Program-made: the position numbers and the translations under genes
Origin: Pseudomonadota bacterium
GTDB lineage: Bacteria; Desulfobacterota; Desulfobulbia; Desulfobulbales; Desulfocapsaceae
Length of the DNA: 45,891 nucleotides
Direction: 5' to 3'
Assembly (NCBI GenBank): GCA_018817385.1
Contig: JAHIUA010000058.1
Location: 1 to 45,891, forward strand
Notes under the pieces: generated by a model
What the model saw: the letters and a program-made list of their open reading frames with translations, nothing else
Told to the model about the DNA's origin: nothing
Databases searched by the model: none
In this document: piece by piece, positions 9,113 through 18,793 of the stretch
Layout of the letters: every line of letters begins with the position of its first letter
Position numbering within the stretch: position 1 is the first letter of the stretch

Positions 9113-12022
9113 ATGAATGAAAAATCAAAAGCAATAGTCATTGTCAGTCTCATCATTGTTGCTTTGTCAGCAGCCTTTTTGTATCAGGGCTATGTCAGTC
9201 ATAGTAAAACCATTGATCGTGCTATTGCGGGGCAGGAGGATGATCTCAACTCCACCATTGCTGCCTTGGAGGAATTTTCTTTCACTCCTTACAGCACCCG
9301 CATCCAGAATTTGCTCAATACCAATCCTGACATGGTTGAGGCTTTTGCCAGACGGGACAGGGAGCTCCTGTATCGGCTCTCGCTGCCGAAGTATGAGGCA
9401 TTGAAGAAGGAAAATGAATTTTTTCAAGTCATGCATTTTCACCTGCCCAACGCTCACACCTTCCTGCGTATGCATGACCACGATTTTTTTGGTGACGATC
9501 TCTCTTCACTCAGGCCCATCGTTGATGCTGTTCATGTCAGCAGGAAACCCAAGGCCGGTTTTGAGGTCGGTAAGCATGGTCCATTTTTCCGGGTGGTGGC
9601 GCCGATCTTTTATGAAAACCAGTATGCCGGTGCCCTGGAATTCGGTATAAAGGCCCATCAGATCCTCCACAATGTCGAAATGAAAACGAAGGCTGAAGCG
9701 ACTGCTTATTTTCTCGCCAGCAGCTGGGAGAAATTTACTGTCTTCCAGGGCAACAAAAAGGAGGCTCGTCGATATGGTCAGTATATACTGGTGAAACACA
9801 AAAATTCCATGTACGAACATCTTCCCCGCGATTTTAATCTGAGCCAAGATGAGCAGCGGGTCGTTATTGATGAGAAGGTTTACAATATTCACACTCACCC
9901 CATTTTTAGTGACTATCAGGGGCAGATCATTGGCGGTATTGTTATATCACAGGACATCACCTCTTTACTGGCAGATAAAAAGGCATTTCTCAGGCGGGGG
10001 CTGTTTTTTTCAGCAATTCTGCTCATATTGGCCTTTACTGTGCTCTATTTCACCTTCGGCAAGGTGATGGATAGCTTGCTCCATGAGATCAAAGAAAGAA
10101 AACAGGCCGAGGGAGATCTTGCCTTGGGCCGACAGCGGTTGCAGGCCATTTTTGACTCATCGCCGGCTGCCATCTTTATTCATGATATCGACGGCACCAT
10201 TCTTGACCTCAATCGGACCATGCTGGAGATGTTCAAGGTGGATAAAGAGGAAGGACTGACGCTTTCCATTGCTGACCACTATTCTTCCCCGGAAAATCCT
10301 ACCGGAATGGTTTCCTCCTTCTGGCAGAAGGCCAGTGCTGGGGAGCCGCAACGCTTTGATTGGATTGTCCGGCGGCCCCATGACGGTTCCAGCTTTGTTG
10401 CTCAGGTGAATCTGGAGAGGATTCTTTTTGGCGATAAGGAAGTACTTTGTGCCACACTCCAGGATATCACGGCCAGAAAAGAGGCAGAAGAAAATCTGGC
10501 TGCAGAGCAGGAGCGCCTGGCCGTTACCCTGCGTTCTATTGCCGATGGTGTTATAGCCACCGATACCGAAGGAAAAATTGTTTTATTGAACAAGGTGGCG
10601 GAAGAGTTGACCGGCTGGTCCCATGAGGAGGCGCAGGGGCGGCCATCCACAGAAGTCTTTAACATCATCAATGAATTAACAGGGCAGCAGTGTGTCAGTC
10701 CTATTCAACGAGTGCTGGAGATTGGCAAGACCATTGGTCTTGCCAACCATACCGCTCTTATTGCCAGAGATGGAAGCGTGAGGAGCATTGCCGACAGCGG
10801 TGCACCTATCCGGGACCGGGAAAGTGTGATTGTCGGGGGGGTCCTCGTATTTAGGGATGTGACCCATGAGAAAAAAATTGAGGAAGAGCTGCTCAAAATC
10901 AGGAAACTGGAATCCATCGGCGTACTGGCTGGCGGCATCGCCCATGATTTTAATAATATCTTATCTGCCATTCTTGGGAATATTGAATTGGCAGCCTATC
11001 GAATAGGAGAAGAGGATATTAAGACAGCGAACCTGCTTGCAGACGCCCAGAAGGCCAGCAGGCGGGCTGCGAAACTCACCCAGCAGCTCCTTACCTTTTC
11101 AAAAGGCGGAGTTCCGGTCAGAGAGGCAACCACTTTGCCTGAAATTGTCACTGATTCTGCAGAATTTGTCCTCCATGGCAGCCAGGTTTTCTGTACCTAC
11201 AGTTTTCCCGATGAACTTTGGCTGGTTGATGTGGATAGTGGCCAGATTGGTCAGGTCATCCAGAACATTATCTTGAATGCCAAACATGCCATGCCTGAAG
11301 GCGGGGCCATCATGATTCGTTGCAGTAATGTCCAAGATGCCGCTCAAGAGGCACTCTTGAGTGTGGATACAGGAGACTATGTCCGCATCACTATTCAGGA
11401 CACAGGTACCGGTATCCCTCAGGAAATCAGAGACAAGGTCTTTGATCCCTATTTCACAACCAAAGAGGAGGGCAGTGGACTGGGGCTGGCAATCTGTCAT
11501 TCGATTATCAATAAACATGATGGCTATCTCTCTGTTGATTCTGTATTTGGCAAGGGAACGACCTTTACGATATATCTCCCTGCCGTATTTTCTCCAGACA
11601 GTCGTAGTGAGGAAAAGCCTGGAGTTGTCTCTTCGGTAAGGGCAGCACGGATTATGGTGATGGACGACGACGAGATGGTTTGCAAGGTGGCAGCTGCTCA
11701 ACTGACTATCCTTGGCCATGAGCCGGTACTGGTTGGGGATGGTGTTCAGGCAATCAACAGATACCAGGAATTGCAGGACCGTGGTACGCCGATTGACCTT
11801 GTGATTATGGATTTAACCATTCCGGGTGGCATGGGTGGCCAGGAGGCGGCCCAGAAGCTCCTGCAGCTGGACCCAAAAGCAAAAATCATTGTTGCCAGCG
11901 GCTATTCAACCGATCCGGTGATGGCCAATTGCCGGGAGTATGGATTCTGTTCTGCAGTCGCAAAACCATTTGATCTGCTTGAACTGTCCCGAGCCATTGA
12001 ATCTGCTTTGAGGGGTGATTAG
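9113..12022 (+). CDS. Hybrid sensor histidine kinase: double cache, two PAS domains, HisKA, HATPase, receiver
   Basis: A 969-residue membrane sensor. Helix 7-25 is followed by an extracytoplasmic cache sensor of about 260 residues. That sensor carries the run MHDHDFFGDD (120-129), HVSRKPKAGFEVGKHGPFFR and VVAPIF, a form seen in Desulfobacterota kinases. A second helix is at 295-315. PAS domains lie at about 340-455 and 470-590. Phosphorylatable H611 is in GGIAHDFNNIL, the N box is at N722, and the DTGTGIP and GSGLGLAI boxes are present. The C-terminal receiver has D900 (LVIMDLT) and K951. It shares the general plan of the kinase at 3076-5880 but has a different sensor and one more PAS domain. 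No separate response regulator is adjacent, so the output partner is not visible here. Confidence 0.93.
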   Translation: MNEKSKAIVIVSLIIVALSAAFLYQGYVSHSKTIDRAIAGQEDDLNSTIAALEEFSFTPYSTRIQNLLNTNPDMVEAFARRDRELLYRLSLPKYEALKKENEFFQVMHFHLPNAHTFLRMHDHDFFGDDLSSLRPIVDAVHVSRKPKAGFEVGKHGPFFRVVAPIFYENQYAGALEFGIKAHQILHNVEMKTKAEATAYFLASSWEKFTVFQGNKKEARRYGQYILVKHKNSMYEHLPRDFNLSQDEQRVVIDEKVYNIHTHPIFSDYQGQIIGGIVISQDITSLLADKKAFLRRGLFFSAILLILAFTVLYFTFGKVMDSLLHEIKERKQAEGDLALGRQRLQAIFDSSPAAIFIHDIDGTILDLNRTMLEMFKVDKEEGLTLSIADHYSSPENPTGMVSSFWQKASAGEPQRFDWIVRRPHDGSSFVAQVNLERILFGDKEVLCATLQDITARKEAEENLAAEQERLAVTLRSIADGVIATDTEGKIVLLNKVAEELTGWSHEEAQGRPSTEVFNIINELTGQQCVSPIQRVLEIGKTIGLANHTALIARDGSVRSIADSGAPIRDRESVIVGGVLVFRDVTHEKKIEEELLKIRKLESIGVLAGGIAHDFNNILSAILGNIELAAYRIGEEDIKTANLLADAQKASRRAAKLTQQLLTFSKGGVPVREATTLPEIVTDSAEFVLHGSQVFCTYSFPDELWLVDVDSGQIGQVIQNIILNAKHAMPEGGAIMIRCSNVQDAAQEALLSVDTGDYVRITIQDTGTGIPQEIRDKVFDPYFTTKEEGSGLGLAICHSIINKHDGYLSVDSVFGKGTTFTIYLPAVFSPDSRSEEKPGVVSSVRAARIMVMDDDEMVCKVAAAQLTILGHEPVLVGDGVQAINRYQELQDRGTPIDLVIMDLTIPGGMGGQEAAQKLLQLDPKAKIIVASGYSTDPVMANCREYGFCSAVAKPFDLLELSRAIESALRGD

Positions 12023-12241
12023 GCCCCTGTTCCTCCGTAAAAATTGCTCTGCAGCCGGTAAATACAACCTGGTCTTCATGATAGAGATCAAAAAACTCTC
12101 GACATCCTGGCAGGGTGTCGGTATGTGTGTTGCTCCCTGTGCTTCGGGCCTGCAGCGCTTTTCAGCTTCTGATCAGGATCTTGATGAAAAATGTGGGGCA
12201 ACAATTGTTCTCCAGTATGGTTGCTCAGGGGAAGGAGAGAC

Positions 12242-13162
12242 TCACTCTCCTTCGCACCGGGAGGCCTTTTTTGCTGTCATGGGGATGGGGAGGAGCTGAG
12301 AGAGTATCATTCCTGTCAGCATCAGGGAGCAGCCGAACAGCCCTCTTGGTGAGAGTATCTCTTCCAAAAACAGCCAGCCCCCGAGAAGGGCAAAGACCGA
12401 TTCCAGGCTGAGGATGATGGCGGCGTGAGCCGGGTGGGCCTTTTGTTGAGCTACCACCTGCAGGGTGTAGGCAATCCCCACAGACATGACCCCTGCATAG
12501 AGGATAGGGTAGATGGCTGCCCTGATAGCGCTGATACTGATGGTTTCCCACTGCAGGGCACAAAGCCAGCTCAAGGCCGCACAGAAGAGAAATTGGTAGA
12601 GGGAGAGGAGCAGGGAGTCGAATCTCCTGGTAAACCAGGAGATCATCTGCACATGAATGGCCCAGAAAAGGGCACTGATAAGGACCAGCAGGTCGCCCTG
12701 TGAGATGTTGAAGCCATCGCTGATGCTCAAGAAATACATGCCGGCCACAGCAAGAAAGGCTCCAAGCCAGGTCCCCATTCCTGTTTTCTGCTTCCAGAAG
12801 AGGCCAAGCAGGGGGACGATAATCACATAGAGGCCGGTGATAAATCCGGCCTTGCCTGCTGTGGTATAGACTATCCCGATCTGTTGCAGGGATGAACCAA
12901 GAAAAAGGGCCACGCCCAGGCAAAGGCCTCCTAAAAGGCCGAAACGGTCAAAAATAGGAGGCCGCTGCGACAGAGGTTTCTTCAGCCTGTACGCGATGAG
13001 TACCGGCAGCAGGGAGACCGCTCCCACGGCAAAACGCGTTGCATTGAAGGTGAAAGGGGAGACATGCTCCATACCCAGGCGCTGGGCGACAAAGGCAAAG
13101 CCCCAGATCATGGCCGTTGTGAGCAGCAGCAGATTTGCCTGCCAGCTGGTTCTTGTCTGCAT
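12242..13162 (-). CDS. EamA/DMT-family transporter
   Basis: An integral membrane protein of about 306 residues with two EamA repeats of five helices each, as in drug/metabolite exporters. Visible hallmarks are LLLLTTAMIWGFAFVAQRLG at the start of repeat one, TTAGKAGFITGLYVIIVPLL closing its conserved part, LLVLISALFWAIHVQ at the start of repeat two, and SLESVFALLGGWLFLEE near the end. The substrate cannot be told. The open frame extends upstream to 13372 (376 residues), but the added 70 residues are partly hydrophobic and unlike the family. ATG at 13162 gives the usual length. Confidence 0.88.
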   Translation of the reverse strand: MQTRTSWQANLLLLTTAMIWGFAFVAQRLGMEHVSPFTFNATRFAVGAVSLLPVLIAYRLKKPLSQRPPIFDRFGLLGGLCLGVALFLGSSLQQIGIVYTTAGKAGFITGLYVIIVPLLGLFWKQKTGMGTWLGAFLAVAGMYFLSISDGFNISQGDLLVLISALFWAIHVQMISWFTRRFDSLLLSLYQFLFCAALSWLCALQWETISISAIRAAIYPILYAGVMSVGIAYTLQVVAQQKAHPAHAAIILSLESVFALLGGWLFLEEILSPRGLFGCSLMLTGMILSQLLPIPMTAKKASRCEGE

Positions 13163-13386
13163 ACGTTGATATCCCGGGTAGAGAGTGAGAAAAAAAGAGA
13201 TCGCCATACTACCACTCAAAAATAAAAAAGCTGCAGGAACTTGCTGTTGCCACCACTTGTTTGCATTCCCTTCTCTGGTAAAGCCCTTTTCATCATGTAA
13301 AGAAACTGGTAATATGATCTTTCTGGTAAGAACTGTTACGTTGTCCTCTAACTCCCTTTTTTCCACTCTCAACTTTCCCTTATTTC

Positions 13387-15033
13387 ATGAGACAGCTGTG
13401 GCGTATCCCCGATTTTCTTGACCTTGAATACTTTTTTGCCCGGGATCAGAAACTGGCGGAGGAGGAGGGGGCGAGTGTGCTGCGGGAGCGAGACAGGGCT
13501 CTTTACCTGGAAGAGATTGAAGTGGAGCTGACAGGGGCGGAACCTGAGCGGGAGTGGCTGATCTATCGCTGGTTGCAGGTACGGCGGAGCCGGGAGAACC
13601 TGGCCCAGGGAGGGCAGGCATTGCTGCCGGGCAGGATGTGGTATGAGCTCTATGGCCTTTTCTGGTCTCTCTTTTCGTTTCTGGCTGTGGCCGCGGGTGC
13701 TGGACTTGCCTACTCCTTTTTGAGCTATTCCGGCAAGCAGCCGGTAAATGTCTCTTCTTTTATGCTCTTCTTTGTCGGCTTTCAGACCCTGTTGCTCCTC
13801 TTTCTCCTGGCGGCCTGGATCTATCGTAGCCTGCGTGGGGTTGATCTGCGCTCTTCCCTCCTCCTGTCCCTTGTCAATACGGCTCTCAATGCTCTGCTTT
13901 TTAAGATCAGAAGATATGGCTTAGACAGCATGGCGGCCGGACAAAGAGAACAGTTTGCCGCAGCTTTTACTGCAGTCCGGGCCAGGGGGAAGGGGTACGG
14001 GGCGATTTTTTTCTGGCCCCTGTTTCTCCTCTTTCAACTCTTTGGTGTCGCCTTTAACTGCGGGGTGCTGGGGAGCGTACTGGTGAAGGTGGCAGGTACT
14101 GATCTGGCCTTTGGCTGGCAGTCGACTATTCAGCTTTCCGCGGAGTTTGTCTCCAGGCTCGTGCAGTGGCTCGCCTTTCCCTGGTCCTGGGTGCTGCCCG
14201 CATCCACAAGCTACCCCAGTCTGGCTCAGATTGAAGGAAGCAGGATGATACTCAAGGAAGGGATCTATCACCTGGCAAGCGAGGACCTGGTTTCCTGGTG
14301 GCCCTTTCTCTGTCTGGCAATTTTTTCCTATTGTCTTCTGCCCCGAATTTTCCTCTTTGTGGCTGGTACCGTTGGCCGTAATCGTTCCCTGGCCAGGATT
14401 TCCTTTCGCCGTGTCGATCATAATCAGCTTGTCCATCGTCTGTTGACACCCCGCCTTGAGACAAGGCCGGTTGCTGCTGTGCAACCGGCAGCAGCTCCGG
14501 TAAAAGATTTTCCTGTCGGTAAGAAGGAGGAGGTGGCGGTGGAGACGCCCCCCCCTGTGTCTGTTGAGCAGGAGGAGGTCTCTGAGGTAAAGACAACGCC
14601 TGCGGTCAACGGGACTCTGATGGCGCTGATTCCCGATGAACTCTTTGCTGACTGCGACCTCCATGAACTGGAGAGGCATTGTCACCATGCCTTTGGCTAC
14701 GGGGTGGGGGCAGCGATCCGTATCAATGAAGAGTCCAGTGATACCCGTGCCCTGCTTGTTCGTCTGGGCGAGAGTTCTGTCTCCGCCTGCCAGCCACTGC
14801 TCATCCTCCAGGAGGCCTGGCAGCCTCCCATTCGGGAGATGTTGCGCCTGCTTCAGGAAATTCGTGAGACCTGTGGCGATGAGACCCCTATTATCGTGGC
14901 CCTGGTGGGCAGGCCTCGACCGGAAACCCTTTTTACCTGCGCTTCTGTCAGTGATCTCCATATCTGGCAGCAGAAGACAGCAGTTCTTGGCGATCCCTAT
15001 CTCCAGGTGAGCCCTCTGGTGGAGCAGCAATGA
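13387..15033 (+). CDS. DUF2868 integral membrane protein, partner of the downstream GTPase
   Basis: A 548-residue protein. The cytoplasmic-looking acidic N-terminus (about 1-80) is followed by paired membrane helices at about 90-140, further helices at about 195-235, 260-280 and 300-325, and a long cytoplasmic C-terminal half with a Pro/Val/Glu-rich linker (about 355-410). The layout matches DUF2868 proteins. These are typically encoded immediately before a DUF3482 GTPase, as here: the last four bases, ATGA, overlap the next start. The biochemical function is unknown; a membrane anchor or effector for the GTPase is a reasonable inference from the coupling. The ribosome site before the ATG is weak. 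Confidence 0.8.
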   Translation: MRQLWRIPDFLDLEYFFARDQKLAEEEGASVLRERDRALYLEEIEVELTGAEPEREWLIYRWLQVRRSRENLAQGGQALLPGRMWYELYGLFWSLFSFLAVAAGAGLAYSFLSYSGKQPVNVSSFMLFFVGFQTLLLLFLLAAWIYRSLRGVDLRSSLLLSLVNTALNALLFKIRRYGLDSMAAGQREQFAAAFTAVRARGKGYGAIFFWPLFLLFQLFGVAFNCGVLGSVLVKVAGTDLAFGWQSTIQLSAEFVSRLVQWLAFPWSWVLPASTSYPSLAQIEGSRMILKEGIYHLASEDLVSWWPFLCLAIFSYCLLPRIFLFVAGTVGRNRSLARISFRRVDHNQLVHRLLTPRLETRPVAAVQPAAAPVKDFPVGKKEEVAVETPPPVSVEQEEVSEVKTTPAVNGTLMALIPDELFADCDLHELERHCHHAFGYGVGAAIRINEESSDTRALLVRLGESSVSACQPLLILQEAWQPPIREMLRLLQEIRETCGDETPIIVALVGRPRPETLFTCASVSDLHIWQQKTAVLGDPYLQVSPLVEQQ

Positions 15034-16454
15034 GACAAAGAATACCCGAATTCGCCGTGGTCGGTCATCCCAACGAGGGCAAATCATCTGTGCTTTCCAC
15101 CCTGGCTGAAGACGATTCTGTGCGCATCAGCCCCATGCCCGGCGAGACCAGGGAGTGTCAGACCTTTCCGGTCTCCATTGATGGCCGGGAGATTATCCGC
15201 TTTACCGATACTCCCGGCTTTCAGAATCCGCGCAAGAGCCTGCAATGGATGCAGGAGTACAGGGGTAGTGATGAAACCCTGATAGAGGATTTTATCGCCG
15301 CCCATAAAGAGGATCCGGATTTTCATGACGACTGTTGTCTCCTCCAACCCTTGCTCCGCGGGGCTGGAATTATCTTTGTGGTGGATGGTTCCCGGCCGCT
15401 TCGCAACATGGACAAGGCCGAGATGGAGATCCTTCGTCTCACAGGTTGCCCGCGGATGGCCATCATCAACTGCAAGGAGGAAGAAACGGCCTGGCTGGCC
15501 AGGTGGCAGGCGGAATTCAGAAAGCATTTCAATTCGATCCGGGTCTTCAATTCCTGTCAGGCAACCTATCGCGAACGTATCGAACTCCTGGAAAGTCTCA
15601 AGGGCATTGACCAGGAACTGCAGCCCATACTGGATCAGGTGGTGGTGGCCTTCCAGGAGGACTGGCAGGCACGCGACAGGCAGGTGGCTGAGCTCCTTCT
15701 TGGTCTCCTTGAACATGCTCTGGGCTACAGGAGGACTATTGCCTTGACGGCAGCGACAGACGAGGAAGCCCTCAAGGAGCAGCTGCATCAGCAGTATGTG
15801 CAGCTGCTCCGCAAGGAGGAGAAGACATGTCAGCAACGGATGCGGGCCCTCTATAAACACAACATCTTTAACTGTGATCTGCCGCCCCAGTCCATCCTCC
15901 AGGAAGACCTCTTCTCGGAGAAAACCTGGGAATTTCTCGGCCTCAACCGTTCCCAGCTTGTCGTGGCCGGGGCCTTGAGTGGGGCAGCTCTGGGGGCAGG
16001 TGTTGATGTGGCTGCGGCTGGCCTCTCCTTTGGCATTTTCTCTACCCTTGGTGGACTTCTGGGGGCGGCAGGGACAGCGCTCAAGGGCAGGGAGTTGCTT
16101 GCCGGAAGCAGGTTGCTGGGGATGCGTCTTGATGAGCAGCGTTTAACGGTGGGACCGGTGAAAAACATCCAGCTCCTCTTTGTCCTTCTCGACCGTCAGC
16201 TCCTCTTTTACAGCCATATCATCAACTGGGCCCATGGTCGCAGGGATTATGATCCCTCACCTCCGGCAGGAGAAAGTCTTCCCGCCAGACTGGGCTATAC
16301 CGCAGGCTGGGACAGGAATAAGCGTAAGATTTGCGAACGCTTTTTTGCTTCTCTGCAACATGTTGGAGATCCTGCTGGCAGGGATTTGCGCGAGCCTCTG
16401 GCTGAGTTGATCCGCCAGGCCTTGCAGGGGATTTCTCTTGGAGGGCAGATATGA
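15030..16454 (+). CDS. Era/dynamin-like GTPase with DUF3482 domain
   Basis: A 474-residue GTPase. The G1 P-loop is GHPNEGKSS near residue 12, the switch threonine lies in PGETRECQ, and G3 is DTPG near 60. G4, normally NKxD, is altered to NCKEE ([10 protein letters not shown], about 148), so base recognition may differ. The C-terminal DUF3482 part has a Gly/Ala-rich hydrophobic region (about 310-350, [20 protein letters not shown] followed by [15 protein letters not shown]) that could insert in or lie on the membrane. The gene overlaps DUF2868 upstream by ATGA and recQ downstream by ATGA, so all three are probably translationally coupled. The function of the GTPase is not established. Confidence 0.85.
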   Translation: MRQRIPEFAVVGHPNEGKSSVLSTLAEDDSVRISPMPGETRECQTFPVSIDGREIIRFTDTPGFQNPRKSLQWMQEYRGSDETLIEDFIAAHKEDPDFHDDCCLLQPLLRGAGIIFVVDGSRPLRNMDKAEMEILRLTGCPRMAIINCKEEETAWLARWQAEFRKHFNSIRVFNSCQATYRERIELLESLKGIDQELQPILDQVVVAFQEDWQARDRQVAELLLGLLEHALGYRRTIALTAATDEEALKEQLHQQYVQLLRKEEKTCQQRMRALYKHNIFNCDLPPQSILQEDLFSEKTWEFLGLNRSQLVVAGALSGAALGAGVDVAAAGLSFGIFSTLGGLLGAAGTALKGRELLAGSRLLGMRLDEQRLTVGPVKNIQLLFVLLDRQLLFYSHIINWAHGRRDYDPSPPAGESLPARLGYTAGWDRNKRKICERFFASLQHVGDPAGRDLREPLAELIRQALQGISLGGQI

Positions 16455-18628
16455 TGGATATTTTTGCCCAGTTGCAGCGTGTCTTCGGTTTCTCCAGTTT
16501 TCGTAATAATCAAGAGGATATTGTCGAGGCGATCCTTGCCGGTAGAGATGTCTTTGCGGTGATGCCCACTGGAGGCGGGAAGTCCCTCTGTTATCAGCTG
16601 CCTGCCTCCCTGCTCTCCGGAGGCTGCATTGTCATCAGTCCTCTTATTTCGCTGATGAAGGATCAGGTGGATGCGGCAATCGCCATTGGTCTTGACGCGG
16701 CCTATCTCAATTCTACCTTGACTCAGAGTAAGCAGCAGGAGGTCATGGCCAAGATGCAGCGGGGAGGGTATCAACTGCTTTATCTCTCTCCTGAACGTCT
16801 GGCCCTTCCCGGTTTTTTGCAACGTCTCAAACAGTCTCCTTTTGCATTTCTGGCCGTGGATGAGGCACACTGTATCTCAGAATGGGGACATGATTTCCGG
16901 CCGGATTACCTGGCTCTTTCCCGGATTCGGGAAGAATTTCCTCACCTGCCTCTCGCCGCCTTTACTGCCACGGCAACTGAGAAGGTGCAGGAGGATATCA
17001 CCCGTCGTCTCCATCTTTCCGAGCCGCTGCTGGTCAGGGCCTCCTTTGACCGCCCCAATCTCTTTTACCAGGTCGTGCCGCGGCAACAGGTGAATAAACA
17101 GATTGCAGAGGCCATCCGTGAGCATAAGGGTGAGGCCGGCATAGTCTATCGTCTCAGCCGCAATGATGTGGAAAAAACCGCAGCCTATCTCTCTGCCCGT
17201 GGCATTACAGCCCTGCCCTATCATGCCGGACTCGAGGCCGGAGAACGACAGAGCAACCAGGAGGCCTTTAACCGCGATGAGGTGCAGGTAATTGTGGCCA
17301 CCGTGGCCTTTGGTATGGGGATCGATAAGTCCAACGTCCGTTTTGTGATCCATGGTGATCTGCCCAAAAACCTGGAAAGTTATTACCAGGAAACCGGCCG
17401 GGCTGGACGAGACAATGAACCGGCCCACTGCCTGCTTTTTTACAGTCGTGGGGACTTTTTTCGTCTGCGCCCCTTTATTGAACAGCTGCAAGATCAACAG
17501 GAACGAGAGTTTGGCCTCCAGCAGTTGCGACGGATGATGGCCTTTGCTGAACAGCCCAAGTGTCGGCGCCGGGCAGTTCTTGCCTATTTTGATGAAGAGT
17601 ACGGCCAGGAGAACTGCGGGGCCTGCGATATCTGTGTCCATGGCATAGAAGAGATTAATGGAACCATTGATGCCCAGAAGGTTATGTCTGCCATTTACCG
17701 TACTGATCAGCGTTTCGGTGTCGGTCATATTGTGGATATAGTCTATGGGGCAAAGAGCAAGCGTATAGTCTCCCTGGGGCACGATCAGATCAAGACCTAT
17801 GGTGTAGGGAGAAAGGAGGGAAAAGGGCATTGGCGTTCTGTGATAGATGCCCTACTGGCCCAGGGGCTGTTGCGGGCAGAGGGAGGAGAATATCCCTTGT
17901 TGAAACTCACAGCAGCAGGAGAAGAGGTCCTTTTTGGCAAGAAGGATTTTATTCATCATGCTATTCTTGGGCCTGAAAAAGCTGTCGGTCAGGAAGACAG
18001 CCATGACCAAGATCTCTTTTCCAGGTTGCAGCTCTTGCGTCGGGAGATGGCAGACGCAGAGGGAGTTCCTCCCTATGTCCTTTTCTCAGATCGCAGTCTG
18101 CGTGAGATGTGTTGCCGCTACCCGGAAAACGAGGCGGAATTCCTGGCCGTAAGCGGAGTGGGACAGGTGAAGCTCAGCCAATATGGGGCCGCCTTTCTCG
18201 CCGTCATCAGAGACTATCTGGCGGAACATCCGGAAATTGAAAAGGGACCGCAGGCAGCAGCAGAAGAGAAAGAAAAGCAGGCTGGCCCTAAACGTTTGTC
18301 GTCGAGTGATACCCTGACCGAGACCTTTGTCCTGGCCCAAGAGGGGCTGGGGGTCGAGGAGATTGCAGCCAGGCGAGGCCTAAAGCCAATTACCATTGCC
18401 GGCCATCTGGAACAGATTTTTCAGCAGGGGGAGAATGGTCTCGATATCCTCTGCTTTGTCGAACCTGATCTTCTGGAGGAACTCTGCGCTCAGTTTGCAG
18501 CCCACGGTATGGCGCGCTTGAAACCGGTGGTGGAGTCCATGGGAGGGCGGGCAGATTATGACCTGGCCCGTATTGTCCGGGGCTATCTGGAAGGGACCGA
18601 TACTCCTCTTTCATTTTTGCCCGGTTGA
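16451..18628 (+). CDS. recQ: ATP-dependent DNA helicase RecQ
   Basis: A 725-residue 3'-5' DNA helicase of recombination and repair. Walker A is PTGGGKS at 39-45 and the DEAH box is at 137-140 ([19 protein letters not shown]). Motif VI is QETGRAGRD. The zinc-binding cysteines are PKC near 372 and NCGACDIC about 20 residues on. An RQC winged helix and an HRDC domain (about 525-595) follow. A C-terminal helix-turn-helix (about 620-720, [20 protein letters not shown]) makes it longer than E. coli RecQ, as in many bacterial RecQ proteins. It starts inside the stop of the GTPase gene (ATGATGG; the second ATG at 16454 is also possible) with a GGAGGG ribosome site. This coupling to a membrane GTPase is unusual for recQ. 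Confidence 0.95.
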   Translation: MMDIFAQLQRVFGFSSFRNNQEDIVEAILAGRDVFAVMPTGGGKSLCYQLPASLLSGGCIVISPLISLMKDQVDAAIAIGLDAAYLNSTLTQSKQQEVMAKMQRGGYQLLYLSPERLALPGFLQRLKQSPFAFLAVDEAHCISEWGHDFRPDYLALSRIREEFPHLPLAAFTATATEKVQEDITRRLHLSEPLLVRASFDRPNLFYQVVPRQQVNKQIAEAIREHKGEAGIVYRLSRNDVEKTAAYLSARGITALPYHAGLEAGERQSNQEAFNRDEVQVIVATVAFGMGIDKSNVRFVIHGDLPKNLESYYQETGRAGRDNEPAHCLLFYSRGDFFRLRPFIEQLQDQQEREFGLQQLRRMMAFAEQPKCRRRAVLAYFDEEYGQENCGACDICVHGIEEINGTIDAQKVMSAIYRTDQRFGVGHIVDIVYGAKSKRIVSLGHDQIKTYGVGRKEGKGHWRSVIDALLAQGLLRAEGGEYPLLKLTAAGEEVLFGKKDFIHHAILGPEKAVGQEDSHDQDLFSRLQLLRREMADAEGVPPYVLFSDRSLREMCCRYPENEAEFLAVSGVGQVKLSQYGAAFLAVIRDYLAEHPEIEKGPQAAAEEKEKQAGPKRLSSSDTLTETFVLAQEGLGVEEIAARRGLKPITIAGHLEQIFQQGENGLDILCFVEPDLLEELCAQFAAHGMARLKPVVESMGGRADYDLARIVRGYLEGTDTPLSFLPG

Positions 18629-18793
18629 GCGCTCAGTTCCCGGGGCACGGGGTGTGGCTCTTTGAGCTATTGTCGCCTTGCCCCAATACCTCCTTGTCCG
18701 GGGAATTGGTTTTTCTTCAATTCTGGAGCAGTAGGCAGGGAAATTTCTCTTGTGCTCAATTTTGAGGGGAAATAAAGAGGGTGCGTAAAAGAG

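Noticed and set aside
13921-15087. A 388-codon open frame on the minus strand opposite DUF2868
   Set aside because: It is an antisense shadow of a well-supported membrane protein gene, has no ribosome site, and shows low-complexity Pro/Gln/Gly content.
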